Shown here one piece after another: positions 44,770 through 53,823 of a DNA stretch of 64,000 nt. Position numbers and translations under genes: made by a program. This stretch comes from Arenicellales bacterium (lineage in GTDB: Bacteria; Pseudomonadota; Gammaproteobacteria; Arenicellales; JAJDZL01): assembly GCA_958295885.1 (NCBI GenBank), contig OY282380.1, positions 2,852,001 through 2,916,000 of the forward strand, written 5' to 3'. The first letter of the stretch is position 1; each line of letters starts with the position of its first letter. Under the pieces are notes generated by a model, which made no database searches, was not told the DNA's origin, and saw nothing but the letters and a program-made list of their open reading frames with translations.

Positions 44770-45687
44770 TCAGGTCTCGTTACCTAACAATCTGGCTCGC
44801 TGGATGAAGCCAACTCCCGCAAACATTAAAGCGGCTGCAACCCAAACCAAAATGGGCAATACTTCATCGTGTGCATACGTGCCGATAATGATTCCAAAAA
44901 TTGTCACCGTGTATGTGACCTGACTGGAAAAAAGTGCGCCCGCGTACTTTACTAGCGAATAGAAAAAACAGAACGCTGTCCCGGTTATTGTGCCGTGCAG
45001 CAGTATCAGCAGTGCGATATCCGACTCGGCGTTCCAAAGCGGATAGAGCGGCCCCGTCAGAATAGTTACAAAAAACAGCACGATCGCTGCTGCAATCAGC
45101 ATGCTGACGGACAAATCCAATACATGTAAATTTTCGGGGCGGCGCCGCGCGGTGTAGACAATATTGATTGCATAAAACAATGGAGTTGCCAATCCCAGGA
45201 GAATCGCAGGAACTGGTGAATTCATCGTGCTGATCGAATCTGGCATTAGAATCAGAAGAATTCCAGTCATTGCCAATAACAGTCCCAGGAATTTCAGAGG
45301 ATGATATTTTTCAACACCAAATCCGATTGCGATAACGAACGTGAAAATCGGCGCAGATGCCAGTAGCAAAACCATCAGACTGGCTGGAATCCAAAGCAGC
45401 GAAAAGTACATCATCGTCGTAGGCAAAGCAGTTCCAGTAACTCCACAGACGAAATAGAACCAAGTGTTTCGCGGTGGCAGCTTCGCGCCGCGCAAAAAAT
45501 TGACGATGATTAATATGGCTGCCGCGATGCTCACGATCCAAAACGAATAACTGAGCGGCGGAATGCCTTGTTGGGTAACGTACTTCGCAATGCTTGGTAC
45601 GCCTCCCCACATGATTCCTAGAAGGACCAGCACGCCAAAAGGCAATAGGCGTAAGGCGAAAGGGGAGCTGAACCAGCTGATCTTCAT
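44770..45687 (-). CDS. EamA/DMT-family transporter
   Basis: A 305-residue inner-membrane protein with ten predicted transmembrane helices in two EamA repeats (residues ~15-145 and ~160-295). The family moves metabolites such as amino acids, nucleosides or drugs, and the substrate cannot be read from sequence. Conserved features are WGGVPSIAKYVTQQGIPPLSYSFWI in repeat 1 and LLGLATPLFYAINIVYTARR at the start of repeat 2. It is encoded convergently with argB, with 139 bases between the two stops. Confidence 0.85.
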   Translation of the reverse strand: MKISWFSSPFALRLLPFGVLVLLGIMWGGVPSIAKYVTQQGIPPLSYSFWIVSIAAAILIIVNFLRGAKLPPRNTWFYFVCGVTGTALPTTMMYFSLLWIPASLMVLLLASAPIFTFVIAIGFGVEKYHPLKFLGLLLAMTGILLILMPDSISTMNSPVPAILLGLATPLFYAINIVYTARRRPENLHVLDLSVSMLIAAAIVLFFVTILTGPLYPLWNAESDIALLILLHGTITGTAFCFFYSLVKYAGALFSSQVTYTVTIFGIIIGTYAHDEVLPILVWVAAALMFAGVGFIQRARLLGNET

Positions 45688-45813
45688 CGCTGTGCTTTTG
45701 CCGTCTCATGGACCAATGTCGCGCGATCGCCGATTGACAAGGCTAGGGACTCGGCGCTTGCGCTGATCTTTAACCGGAGCTGAAAAATTGAAGCTATGCT
45801 GACTGGACGAAAC

Positions 45814-46209
45814 CTATTTTTCGTCCGGAATAAATTGCAGCGCGATGCCGTTGCTGCAATACCGCTTCCCTGTCGGTTTCGGACCGTCACTGAAAACATG
45901 CCCGTGATGACTGCCACATCGGGCGCAGTGATATTCGGTTCTAGGAAGAATCAGCTTGAAATCTCTTCGCGTCTCCAAGCTGTGCTGTTGTGCAGTATGA
46001 AAACTAGGCCAACCGGTGCCGCTGTCAAATTTTGATTCGGAACTGAACAGAGTCAGCCCGCAACCTCGGCATTTATACACACCCTTTCGTTTTTCGTGAT
46101 TGAGAGCGCTGCTGAATGGCCTCTCCGTCGCTTCATTTCGCAGCACTTGATATTCAGCAGGATTAAGCTGAGCTTGCCACTCAGAATCTGATTTTTGAAT
46201 TTTTTTCAT
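45814..46209 (-). CDS. msrB: Peptide methionine-R-sulfoxide reductase
   Basis: A 131-residue repair enzyme that reduces methionine-R-sulfoxide in proteins using thioredoxin. Structural zinc is held by CRGCG (about residue 46) and CARCG (about residue 95). FDSGTGWPSF, HHGHVFSDGPKPTGKRYCSNGIALQF contain the active site with catalytic Cys in RYCSNG. The residue after the usual RYCIN is Ser instead of Ile. The gene begins 85 bases from the end of a MITE copy. Confidence 0.94.
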   Translation of the reverse strand: MKKIQKSDSEWQAQLNPAEYQVLRNEATERPFSSALNHEKRKGVYKCRGCGLTLFSSESKFDSGTGWPSFHTAQQHSLETRRDFKLILPRTEYHCARCGSHHGHVFSDGPKPTGKRYCSNGIALQFIPDEK

Positions 46210-46293
46210 GATTGTGCCGATTGGAATGAATCATAGGACATTTTATAAGAATTCATCAATGATGTGCCGATGGTGAGTATGAAAAGCCCGAAC

Positions 46294-46546
46294 ATTCCGT
46301 TTTCCGAAAAAACGCCGACATCTACTGCGACCGGCAGCGATTCGGCTCTTCGAACTATCTTTAGTACAAGTTCAGCTGTAATTTTCAAACGTCGTAGCGC
46401 TGGCAGGTACAGATATTGTCGTGGAACCCCGCATTGGAGACGATCAATACCCAAGGTTCCGTCCAAATGTTGGATTTCTCTATAGTGCTGGATTGATTCA
46501 GATTTGAGACTGATTCCTACAATACACGAAATTTGGAAAACGGAAT
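46294..46546. mobile_element. MITE copy 1 (miniature inverted-repeat element)
   Basis: A 253-base element bounded by perfect 12-bp terminal inverted repeats (ATTCCGTTTTCC at 46294-46305, complement at 46535-46546). A near-identical element lies at 47317-47570. It has no coding capacity; the frame crossing it toward msrB is not a gene. No target duplication could be fixed by eye. Confidence 0.75.
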
Positions 46547-46657
46547 TGCGTCAGTAAAATCTCGACATTCAGTGATTGGAATCGTTTTGGAATGCCAGCG
46601 TGCAGAAATATGTGGCGGTTCACAAGAAAAACTCCTTCTGCAAATTATCAGAGCAAT

Positions 46658-47167
46658 CTAATGCTCTTTTTTTGTCCACTCGCAATTTGAGGGTATTCCG
46701 ATAACACCATCTTTCAAATATTGCGGGGTGTAGGCGCACTCTCCTCGTATATTTTCATACTTGCCAGTTCCATCGATAATCTGCCAGGTGCCCGCTTCAG
46801 TGGTTTCCTCCGAAATATCAGCCGGCGTCCTTTTAGCAATGACATGAAGCTTGTCGCCCGACGGGTTTGTGACCTCACAGGGAGATTCAATTTCGAGATC
46901 ATTTGGCTGGCCTTTTGCAAAAACAAGGCACCGAATGTTTTCCATTTCATCTACTACAAAAGGTCCGCCAGAGCTTTCAATAACAACATGCCCACCGTGT
47001 GCTGGTCCTCCGAAATAGGTGTAACCGGGTCTCTCGATGGTTGTGTAATCGTAGGTCATTATCGTTATCGCTTTAAATGTGCCACTTTCCTCCGCAGACG
47101 CAGACTGCAGGAAAAGTGACAACGCGAATACAGACAGGAAATTAATCAGGTATTTTTTAAAATTCAT
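46658..47167 (-). CDS. Secreted protein of unknown function between two MITEs
   Basis: A protein of about 169 residues beginning MNFKKYLINFLSVFALSLFLQSASAEES, a clear Sec signal peptide with an Ala-x-Ala cleavage site. The mature domain is beta-rich and contains GTFKAITIMTYDYTTIERPGYTYFGGPAHGG and GTWQIIDGTGKYENIRGECAYTPQY. GTGKYENIRG resembles the dirigent/allene-oxide-cyclase barrel motif, but I cannot assign a family. The start at 47167 is preferred, with ATG 47179 also possible. It is flanked on both sides by MITE copies and may be a passenger. Confidence 0.6.
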   Translation of the reverse strand: MNFKKYLINFLSVFALSLFLQSASAEESGTFKAITIMTYDYTTIERPGYTYFGGPAHGGHVVIESSGGPFVVDEMENIRCLVFAKGQPNDLEIESPCEVTNPSGDKLHVIAKRTPADISEETTEAGTWQIIDGTGKYENIRGECAYTPQYLKDGVIGIPSNCEWTKKEH

Positions 47168-47316
47168 AGAATCACTCACTTCAATGCAGAATATCTCTGT
47201 TCAATTCTTAAGTCTCATAATAAGACGAAATATCGTAATCTCAACAATAGGCTACGAAATATTATAGACGGAATATCCGCCACAGGAACTGAGTCAGTGA
47301 TTCAAATTTACGAACG

Positions 47317-47570
47317 ATCCGTTTTCCGAAAAAACGCCGACATCTACTGCGATCGGTAAGTTATTCGGCTCATCAGACTGTCTTTGGTACAAGTTTAGCG
47401 GTAATTTTCAAGAGCTGTAGCGCCGGCAGGCAGAGGTAGCGTCGTGGAACCCCGCATCGGAGCACGACCAATACCCGAGGTTCCGTCCCAATGTTGGATT
47501 TTTCTATAGCACTGGATTGATTCAGGTCCGAGACTGATTCCTAAATTTCCCTAAATTTAGAAAACGGAAT
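47317..47570. mobile_element. MITE copy 2 (miniature inverted-repeat element)
   Basis: The second copy of the element at 46294-46546, in the same orientation, 254 bases, clearly homologous end to end with scattered substitutions. Its left terminal repeat is slightly degraded (ATCCGTTTTCC) and the right one reads AGAAAACGGAAT. Confidence 0.75.
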
Positions 47571-47750
47571 TATCTTGGTACGAACAGATGGAAGGCATGG
47601 AGGAAGCAATTATGAATTTTGCGCCTGATTTCATGCATGCGCATATTAGAAAGCCAATCGCATTTCGTCAATTAAAGTAAAATCCGTTCTTTCAGAGACT
47701 ACCCTCCCGTTATCCTTTTCTATTCATTCGTGGTTTCGTTGGAGACTAAG

Positions 47751-48638
47751 ATGACACATGCAGCAGAATACGAAAATCGCGCTAAAGGTGTTTTTTTAGT
47801 TCTGACCGCAGGTGTTTTTTGGAGCTTCGCTGGTCTTTTCGTTCGTCTCATCGAATTTGCGAACCAATGGCAAATCCTGTTTTACCGTTCGCTAATGCTG
47901 TTGCTGTTTCTTACTTTTTATTTGCTCATATCGCGTCGAGGTCGACTTATAGCTTCATTTAAAGACTGCGGTTGGGTAGGATTCATTGCGGGTGGTGCAT
48001 TGAGTCTGGCATTTTGCACTTGGATCTGGGCTCTGACCCATACGACCATTGCCAATGCATTGTTTTTGTTGTCTACTGCGCCATTTATCGCAGCAATCGC
48101 TGGTTGGTGGATACTCGGTGAAAGGGTGGCGAAATCACTGATCTGGGCAATATTGTTTGCAATAGTGGGTGTTGGAGTAATGGTTGCCGAAAGCTATCAG
48201 TTCGGCACACTGTTCGGAGCAGTGATGAGCCTGCTGTCAGCATTGGGCTTTGCCTTATTCGCCGTACTCCTGCGAAAGGGTCGGAATACGGAGTTGGTAC
48301 CAGCAGTTTTTTGGGCAGGAGCATGTGCAGCGATCATTTCGGGATCCATGATTCTGGTAACAGATTCCGGATTTGAGGTCAGTTTGTACGACTTTATGCT
48401 ATGTGCAGTAATGGGAGTGTTTCAAATAGGTTTTGGACTGGTCATTTTCACTCATGGTTCCAGGTATCTCCCAGCCGCAGAAATTACGCTGCTTTCATTG
48501 ACCGAAATTGTGTTGGGGCCGATTTGGGTCTGGCTCGTAATTCAAGAGGTTCCAGGAGCAATGACTCTAATTGGCGGACTGATCGTGCTTTCTGCGATTG
48601 GTGGTCAGGCCTACTACACTTTGCGTCACTCAGCTTAA
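47751..48638 (+). CDS. EamA/DMT-family transporter
   Basis: A second, distinct EamA transporter of about 295 residues with ten transmembrane helices. It is not a close copy of the one at 44770. Repeat 1 contains GVFWSFAGLFVRLIEFANQWQILFYRS and LALTHTTIANALFLLSTAPFIAAIAGWWILGERV. Repeat 2 contains LPAAEITLLSLTEIVLGPIWVWLVIQEVPG, typical of the family. The substrate is unknown. ATG at 47751 is preferred over the GTG 21 bases earlier. Confidence 0.85.
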   Translation: MTHAAEYENRAKGVFLVLTAGVFWSFAGLFVRLIEFANQWQILFYRSLMLLLFLTFYLLISRRGRLIASFKDCGWVGFIAGGALSLAFCTWIWALTHTTIANALFLLSTAPFIAAIAGWWILGERVAKSLIWAILFAIVGVGVMVAESYQFGTLFGAVMSLLSALGFALFAVLLRKGRNTELVPAVFWAGACAAIISGSMILVTDSGFEVSLYDFMLCAVMGVFQIGFGLVIFTHGSRYLPAAEITLLSLTEIVLGPIWVWLVIQEVPGAMTLIGGLIVLSAIGGQAYYTLRHSA

Positions 48639-48842
48639 TTTACGACGATTTCATGAATCTGGAGGCAAGCACTGCAATGCCGAGAGTTCGCCGTTTGAGT
48701 GACATAATTTGTCGTATTGCAGATCTGCCGCTCCAGAAGAACCATGTCTCAAATGGGTAGCATATAATGTAATTCACTAATTTCTAATTGAAACTTATAT
48801 TCACTTCAAGCACTCACTTGAATTGGCGGGCTAATATTCAAT

Positions 48843-49607
48843 ATGCATATTTGGGGAACAATTGCTGGTGGAATTCTGGGATACCTGATCATAGGTTGGC
48901 CTGGCATTCTGCTTGGCGGCGCAATCGGATACATCTTCGATAAGCGGAGGTCCCGCGTCAAACAGTCGCACGAATTACGGGAAGGGCTCTATATTGAAGC
49001 GATTTTTTCCGTTCTAGGGTATGTCGCAAAAGCCGACGGACGCGTCAGCCCCCAGGAAATATATTACGCAGAGCGCGCAATGCAAAGCATGGAACTGAAT
49101 CCCCAGCAGAAAGAAATGGCGGTTCGGTATTTTCGGCGCGGCAAAAGTCCTGATTTTGATTTTGAAGGAGTGATGCAGAAATTCGCGAAAAAATTGGGTC
49201 GAAACACGAACCTAAAACGCATTTTTTTGGGAATTCAGTTGGAAGCTGCACTCGCTGACGGACATCTGGGAAAAGAAGAAGAGCGAGTCATTTATAGAAT
49301 TGCTGACATTCTCGGGATTCAAAGGCAAGTAGTTGAAATCATTTTGTCTAGGTATCAAGTAGGAGAACAAGGTCAACGCGCGCCGGAAACTGCAGCAACA
49401 GACCAGGATTACGAATTATTGGGTTTGACTCGTAATGCGAAATTAAACGATGTCAAGCGTGCCTACCGCCGAAAAATCAGCCAATATCATCCTGATAAAT
49501 TGGTTGCAAAAGGCTTGCCTGACGAGATGATGAAATACGCAAACAGTATGTCAGAAAAATTAAATTCCGCCTATAAGCGTATAAAACAAGATCTGAAGAA
49601 TGCTTAG
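48843..49607 (+). CDS. djlA: Membrane-anchored DnaJ-like co-chaperone DjlA
   Basis: A 254-residue co-chaperone. A Gly-rich N-terminal transmembrane segment (GTIAGGILGYLIIGWPGILLGGAIGYIFD) is characteristic of DjlA. The middle (residues ~40-170) is a TerB-like helical domain. The last ~65 residues are a J domain (DYELLGLTRNAKLNDVKRAYRRKISQYHPDKL, with HPD at about residue 212-214) that stimulates DnaK. It faces the cytoplasm from the inner membrane. It stands alone, 61 bases ahead of the quinone oxidoreductase gene. Confidence 0.93.
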   Translation: MHIWGTIAGGILGYLIIGWPGILLGGAIGYIFDKRRSRVKQSHELREGLYIEAIFSVLGYVAKADGRVSPQEIYYAERAMQSMELNPQQKEMAVRYFRRGKSPDFDFEGVMQKFAKKLGRNTNLKRIFLGIQLEAALADGHLGKEEERVIYRIADILGIQRQVVEIILSRYQVGEQGQRAPETAATDQDYELLGLTRNAKLNDVKRAYRRKISQYHPDKLVAKGLPDEMMKYANSMSEKLNSAYKRIKQDLKNA

Positions 49608-49668
49608 AAATAAGCGCAGTAATCAAAATCTTCAATCACCAACAACTGATTAGAACTGGAGTCCGAAT

Positions 49669-50646
49669 ATGGCGAAAGCGATGAAAGTCTATAACAATGG
49701 CGATGCTGACGTAATGAAGTGGGAAGTCGTTGATGTGGGCAGTCCCGCTGCAAACGAAATCTTAATCCGCCATAGCGCAGTCGGATTGAATTTTATAGAC
49801 GTATATTTTCGTAAGGGCGTCTATCCACCTCCTTTTTTTCCATTCACGCCGGGCTTGGAAGGCGCTGGTACTGTTGAACAGGTTGGGGCCGAGGTTTCGG
49901 AAGTGTCTGTTGGTGATCGAGTCGCTTACGCTTCTCCGCCTTTGGGTGCTTATGCAGAGAAGCGAATCATCGCAGCGGACCGCGTCATCAGGATACCCGA
50001 TGAAATCGACGACACTACAGCCGCGGCGATGATGCTGCAGGGATTGACGGTTCAGTATCTTTTACGCCAGACCTTTCGGGTCAAAGCGGGAGATACGATC
50101 TTATTCCATGCTGCTGCGGGTGGTGTTGGACTCATTGCCTGTCAGTGGGCGAAGCATTTGGGAGCCACCGTAATCGGAACTGTTGGAAATGAACAGAAAG
50201 CTGAAATTGCCCGTCGGCACGGCTGCGACCATCCGATTCTCTACAACCAAGAAGATTTTGTTGAGCGCGTGCGCGACATTACCAATGGCAAAGGGGTGCC
50301 TGTTGTGTATGATTCGGTCGGTGCAACGACTTTCGACAAATCTCTCGACTGTCTTCAGCCGAAAGGTTACATGGTCAGTTTCGGGCAGTCATCTGGAGGA
50401 GTTGAATCATTCAATCCGGTTGTGCTGAGTGTGAAAGGCTCTTTATATTTGACGAGACCCACACTCATGACATACACTGCCGACCCTGCAGACCTGGTCG
50501 AGATGGCTGATGAGTTATGTTCGATGGTCGTTTCTGGAGCAATCAAGATACCGGTCAAGCAAAGGTATGCGCTGTCCGACGCGGTGCAGGCACACAAAGA
50601 TCTTGAATCTCGAAAAACTCATGGTTCAACCGTGTTCGAAGTCTAG
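49669..50646 (+). CDS. qor: NADPH:quinone oxidoreductase, zinc-free MDR family
   Basis: A 325-residue medium-chain dehydrogenase/reductase of the quinone oxidoreductase (QOR/zeta-crystallin) branch, which reduces quinones with NADPH. HSAVGLNFIDVYFRKGVYPPPFFPFTPGLEGAGTVEQVG is the N-terminal signature. The nucleotide-binding motif is AAAGGVGLIACQWAKHLGA (about residue 145-163). The cysteine/histidine zinc ligands of alcohol dehydrogenases are absent, as expected. It ends just before the decayed 50.6-52.1 kb region. Confidence 0.93.
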   Translation: MAKAMKVYNNGDADVMKWEVVDVGSPAANEILIRHSAVGLNFIDVYFRKGVYPPPFFPFTPGLEGAGTVEQVGAEVSEVSVGDRVAYASPPLGAYAEKRIIAADRVIRIPDEIDDTTAAAMMLQGLTVQYLLRQTFRVKAGDTILFHAAAGGVGLIACQWAKHLGATVIGTVGNEQKAEIARRHGCDHPILYNQEDFVERVRDITNGKGVPVVYDSVGATTFDKSLDCLQPKGYMVSFGQSSGGVESFNPVVLSVKGSLYLTRPTLMTYTADPADLVEMADELCSMVVSGAIKIPVKQRYALSDAVQAHKDLESRKTHGSTVFEV

Positions 50647-52066
50647 ATCCAGCGAATATTCAGAACAAATCGCCTCTAGGTAAAATTGATACCATCTGTT
50701 TAATTAATTTGCATCAATGGATTGGGAGTTGGTAGTGTTTCAGACAGCAAAGCAGCTGGAAATGTCCATGTAGTCAGTTCTTTGGAAGAATTAATGACGA
50801 AGACATGCGTACAGCGGGGATTGAGCCGAATCTTTGGATAGACGTCGAAAGACCATGTTGTCAGTGAATCGGCAGTAAAGAAACATTTTTCGTTCTGGCG
50901 CCGCATTATTCCTTTTAAGTGGGAGTATTCTACGGGCAAAACTGCCATCTGCAAAGCTTGCCTGTACAACTTGGAGATGAACTTCCATGCCGACCGGAAA
51001 TTCAAAGAATTGAAATGCATGGCTTCAGAATGCGTTGACCTGACCTGCTTTGAACTTCATTACGTTTCAAAACAAAATTGGCTGATTCTGATCGTCATCA
51101 ATATAACGAAGTCCATATTAACGAACTCTTCGGGAAACTGCCTATACACACTATAAAGTTGGGAATTGAACAACTCGACATCTACTCAAGAATGATGAAT
51201 TGAAAGCCAGAGCAAATACATGTTGGAAAAATTAGTTGAAACCATTGAACAAATCAAATTTCGTAAGCAATCACTTGTGCCGTGATTGAAGTGTTTTCTC
51301 AGACTCGTGCTGATTGCAATTCAATCTTCAGGGTGGGGTAATTTCAAATTGAAATGGTGCGTCGTCTTCAGCTTGTGACGAACCGACGCGGTCAAGGCCG
51401 TATTTTACTTGGAGCGGGTTTTGTAGGGCCGGCGGTCTGGGCTGGACGGTTTGCATGAATTCATGATAACTTTCCAGTTTCGTTCCAGCGGTCTGAGCCA
51501 GATGTCCTTGATCGGCAGCGCTTATTCGTTTCGCACATCCAGTTTGCCGACCGATAAAAGGGAATTCCCACTATCATTCAGGGTGCGACTGATTGGCCGT
51601 CTTCAAACTCTTTCATCCAGCTAAGCTGACAAATGCCCAGCTTCAGATCAGCGCAGCCAATTTCAACGATTCCAGATGATTCAGTGACAGTTATGTTTGC
51701 TTCCATAAATTCGTAAATTTGCTGCTTCGTAATATTTTCAAAGCCTCAAAGGCCCTGCCGCCCTGCCGAAGCCGCATCAGACGTTCCCGATTGATCTGCC
51801 AAGGCAGCCAGCTGCCGACATCGACCGGCACCTTGTGTGCATTGATTGGCGGTACATGCCCCCAGATACTCCAACAGCCAGGCATGAATGTTCACATCGT
51901 GCATGCGCAACGTAGTCAAATTACCTTCCGCATCAATATCGGAGGGTGTGTTTTCGAGAAGAGCGATCGCACAATTGAGCTTTGAACGATCTAGTAGGAT
52001 TTTCCAAAAACTGGATCGACAGCCTCTGTTTCCAAGAATTGCCGTACATCCTCGCCAACCACCGAG
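50647..52066. other. Duplicated and decayed segment with a truncated nuclease gene start
   Basis: About 50750-51261 is a homologue of 57353-57861: a decayed gene tail (ending ELPxRPxIxRIExHGxRMR and a stop in the better copy), then spacing sequence and the first ~16 codons of the PD-(D/E)XK nuclease gene. The copy breaks off at 51262, where the left end of a second DUF4338 element begins. From 51600 to 52066 only short unsupported frames are seen. Confidence 0.65.
51262..51600 (-). mobile_element. Truncated second copy of the DUF4338 element
   Basis: The sequence starts with CGTAAGCAATCACTTGTGCC, the same terminal repeat as the element at 53229, and inserts into codon ~16 of the duplicated nuclease gene. 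On the minus strand it encodes a fragment reading GKLDVRNE-stop-ALPIKDIWLRPLERN, the C-terminal part of a DUF4338 (DruA-like) protein with an in-frame stop. It corresponds to 53229-53580 by eye. The right end and the rest of the gene are missing, so the element is dead. Confidence 0.65.
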
Positions 52067-52435
52067 TCAGACGACACTGACATTGTAGCGGCGAAATACC
52101 GAGTCTTTAGTCAGAATTGTGAGTCCTTCGCATTGAGCTTGCGCAATTAGCAGACGGTCAAATGGGTCCGCATGATGCGGAATTAACGCACCGGCAATTT
52201 CGGCATGGGTCCAAGTTATGGGCAACGGAATATAGCCCGCGGCTGCCGCATACTTTAGAGGATTCTCACTTACGTTGAGTTTGCCGAGCGCTCGCTTGAT
52301 TGAGATTTCCCAAACTGTTACAGCACTAACAATCGTCTCCTGAGCCTCAAGTAGTGCATGTCGTTTTTTCGAATTCAATCTTGGATCATCGCTCAATGCC
52401 CATAGCAGGATATGGGTGTCGACAAGCAATCTCAT
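52067..52435 (-). CDS. VapC-like PIN-domain toxin
   Basis: A 122-residue PIN-domain RNase. Acidic active-site residues are in LLVDTHILLWAL (Asp6), VSAVTVWEISIKRALGK (Glu) and HHADPFDRLLIAQAQ (Asp). LILTKDSVFRRY-type ending (TILTKDSVFRRYNV) is standard. The pattern HADPFDRLLIAQA belongs to the VapC group paired with Phd/YefM antitoxins. It overlaps the antitoxin gene by 4 bases on the minus strand. Predicted to cleave tRNA or mRNA when unbound. Confidence 0.88.
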   Translation of the reverse strand: MRLLVDTHILLWALSDDPRLNSKKRHALLEAQETIVSAVTVWEISIKRALGKLNVSENPLKYAAAAGYIPLPITWTHAEIAGALIPHHADPFDRLLIAQAQCEGLTILTKDSVFRRYNVSVV

Positions 52436-52674
52436 TTCGATTTCTGCTCGGATAGAAATGCGAACATGAATTCCGGGGGAAGTTCATCAAAATCGTCCGC
52501 GATATGAATTTTGCCTTTCATCGAACCTATTTTTGGCACAGTGGGGCTATGTTGGACGGCATGCAACGTAACGACCGGTTCACCATGACGGGTAATTGTC
52601 ACGGATTCCCCTGATTCTGCTTTGCGTATGACTTGACTAAATTTTGCTTTTGCTTGAGCGATGGAAATGTTCAT
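52432..52674 (-). CDS. Phd/YefM-type antitoxin
   Basis: An 80-residue antitoxin. The start at 52674 (MNISIAQAKAKFSQVIRKAESG) is chosen for the GGAAG site nine bases upstream and because Phd proteins begin with this pattern. NISIAQAKAKFSQVIRKAESGESVTITRHGEPVV is the Phd DNA-binding domain. The C-terminal region (FDELPPEFMFAFLSE) would bind and neutralise the PIN toxin. A palindromic operator lies just upstream (52691-52716). Confidence 0.88.
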   Translation of the reverse strand: MNISIAQAKAKFSQVIRKAESGESVTITRHGEPVVTLHAVQHSPTVPKIGSMKGKIHIADDFDELPPEFMFAFLSEQKSK

Positions 52675-52690
52675 ATTTCTTCCAATGAAA

Positions 52691-52716
52691 ATAATGACTA
52701 TATTTATAGTCATTAT
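52691..52716. promoter_or_regulatory. Palindromic operator of the Phd/PIN toxin-antitoxin operon
   Basis: A perfect 10-bp inverted repeat (ATAATGACTA/TAGTCATTAT) separated by 6 bases lies 17 bases upstream of the antitoxin start. This position and symmetry are typical of the autoregulatory site bound by Phd/YefM-toxin complexes. Confidence 0.65.
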
Positions 52717-53228
52717 ACTCAATTCGCATGCTGAATTCGTGCTGAGCAGGACGTACCAGCTTTCGAAGTTTTGCCATTGAGCAGCCAAGTCTAAGGTGAG
52801 AAAGAATCGCTTCCGCGGAAACACTGCTAACGGGCATTTTGTCAAATCGAACGTGGCTAATCACACACTGCATTATGTGAAGGCAATCAGATTCAGCATC
52901 AGCCGGGTGTTTGACAGTCCTACGACGCCATGTCCAAAATTATGTTCCACGTGGTATCCGCGTCTCAACTTTACAGCCTTCACAGACCGGGTACTGCTGT
53001 GCATTTACTACAAATGGTTTACTATTAAATTGCTTCTAACCTTTCCATCTGATTTTCCTCGATATTGAATGTCAACTAGTGATGCCTGCTAAAGTGAAAA
53101 CTGCTCCCGATTAATTTTCTCTCCATCTGGGGCCTGATATAGATTACTCTTTCACCGGAATTAATATTTACTTTCAGAACATAGACTTTCTTCCAAAAGG
53201 TTTACTTAGCTCTATACATTCGATTGGA
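52717..53228. other. Gene-poor sequence left of the DUF4338 element
   Basis: About 510 bases without a supportable gene. The promoter of the Phd/PIN operon should lie at its left edge. Nothing else recognisable. Confidence 0.5.
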
Positions 53229-53399
53229 CGTAAGCATTCACTTCTGCCGTGATTGAGGTGTTTTCTAAGACCCGCGTTGATTGCAATTCAATCTTCAGGG
53301 CAGCGCCATTGCAAATTGAGATGGCGGGTCATTGTCAGCTTGCGATGAGTCGACGCGGTCAAGGCAGTATTTTACTTGGATCGAGTTTTGCCGGGCAGG

Positions 53400-53592
53400 C
53401 GGTCTGGGCCAGATGTCCTTTATCGGCAGCGCATACTCATTTCGCACATCCAGTTTGCCTCGGCCCTGGGTCTGGCCGACTCGAATCCAATTGGCCGCCT
53501 GATAGCAGGTGCCGCGGAAACAAGGAATCTCGCAGAAGGTCTCGAGCAGAACCGGGCGGATGGCATAACGCCGCTGCCAGTCCTCGGGCAGG
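53400..53592 (-). pseudogene. DUF4338 gene, 3' half
   Basis: The minus strand reads RRLPEDWQRRYAIRPVLLET, then FCEIPCFRGTCYQAANWIRV, then GQTQGRGKLDVRNEYALPIKDIWPRP. The RPVLLETF, FRGTCYxAANWI and GxTQGRGKLD boxes are strong DUF4338 (DruA-like) markers. Its 5' continuation lies across the transposon at 56889. The true 3' end of the gene beyond the IKDIW box was not resolved. Confidence 0.8.
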
Positions 53593-53776
53593 TGTTGAAT
53601 TCCAGATTAAGTTGAAACTGCTTATTCAAATTAAATCGGAACGAAATTATTCAATGAATCACATTGTTCCAACAAAATTGTCGGATTCAAAATTGAGGCA
53701 ACGTGGCTGGCGGCGATGTGCGTCAGCGGCTTGAGCTAGGGATTTTGGCGATGTTTTGAGAGGCAGAAGAGAGATT

Positions 53777-53802
53777 CCAGCTGGAGCGGCCGCTCCAGCT
53801 GG
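53777..53802. repeat. 26-bp perfect palindrome near the left end of the transposon
   Basis: CCAGCTGGAGCGG followed by its exact complement, with no loop. It lies 22 bases beyond the stop of the AAA+ gene in the direction of transcription, so it can act as a terminator-like hairpin. No T-run follows. It may also be a transposase-end structure. Confidence 0.85.
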
Positions 53803-53823
53803 GGTGGGCTGGCGGCAGCCGGT

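Noticed and set aside
46206..46466. An 86-residue minus-strand frame ahead of msrB
   Set aside because: It is mostly MITE sequence read in one direction, with no ribosome-binding site or family similarity.
53249..53734. A 161-residue plus-strand frame over the DUF4338 element end
   Set aside because: It is antisense to the DUF4338 3' half and crosses the transposon boundary, so it cannot be an ancestral gene.
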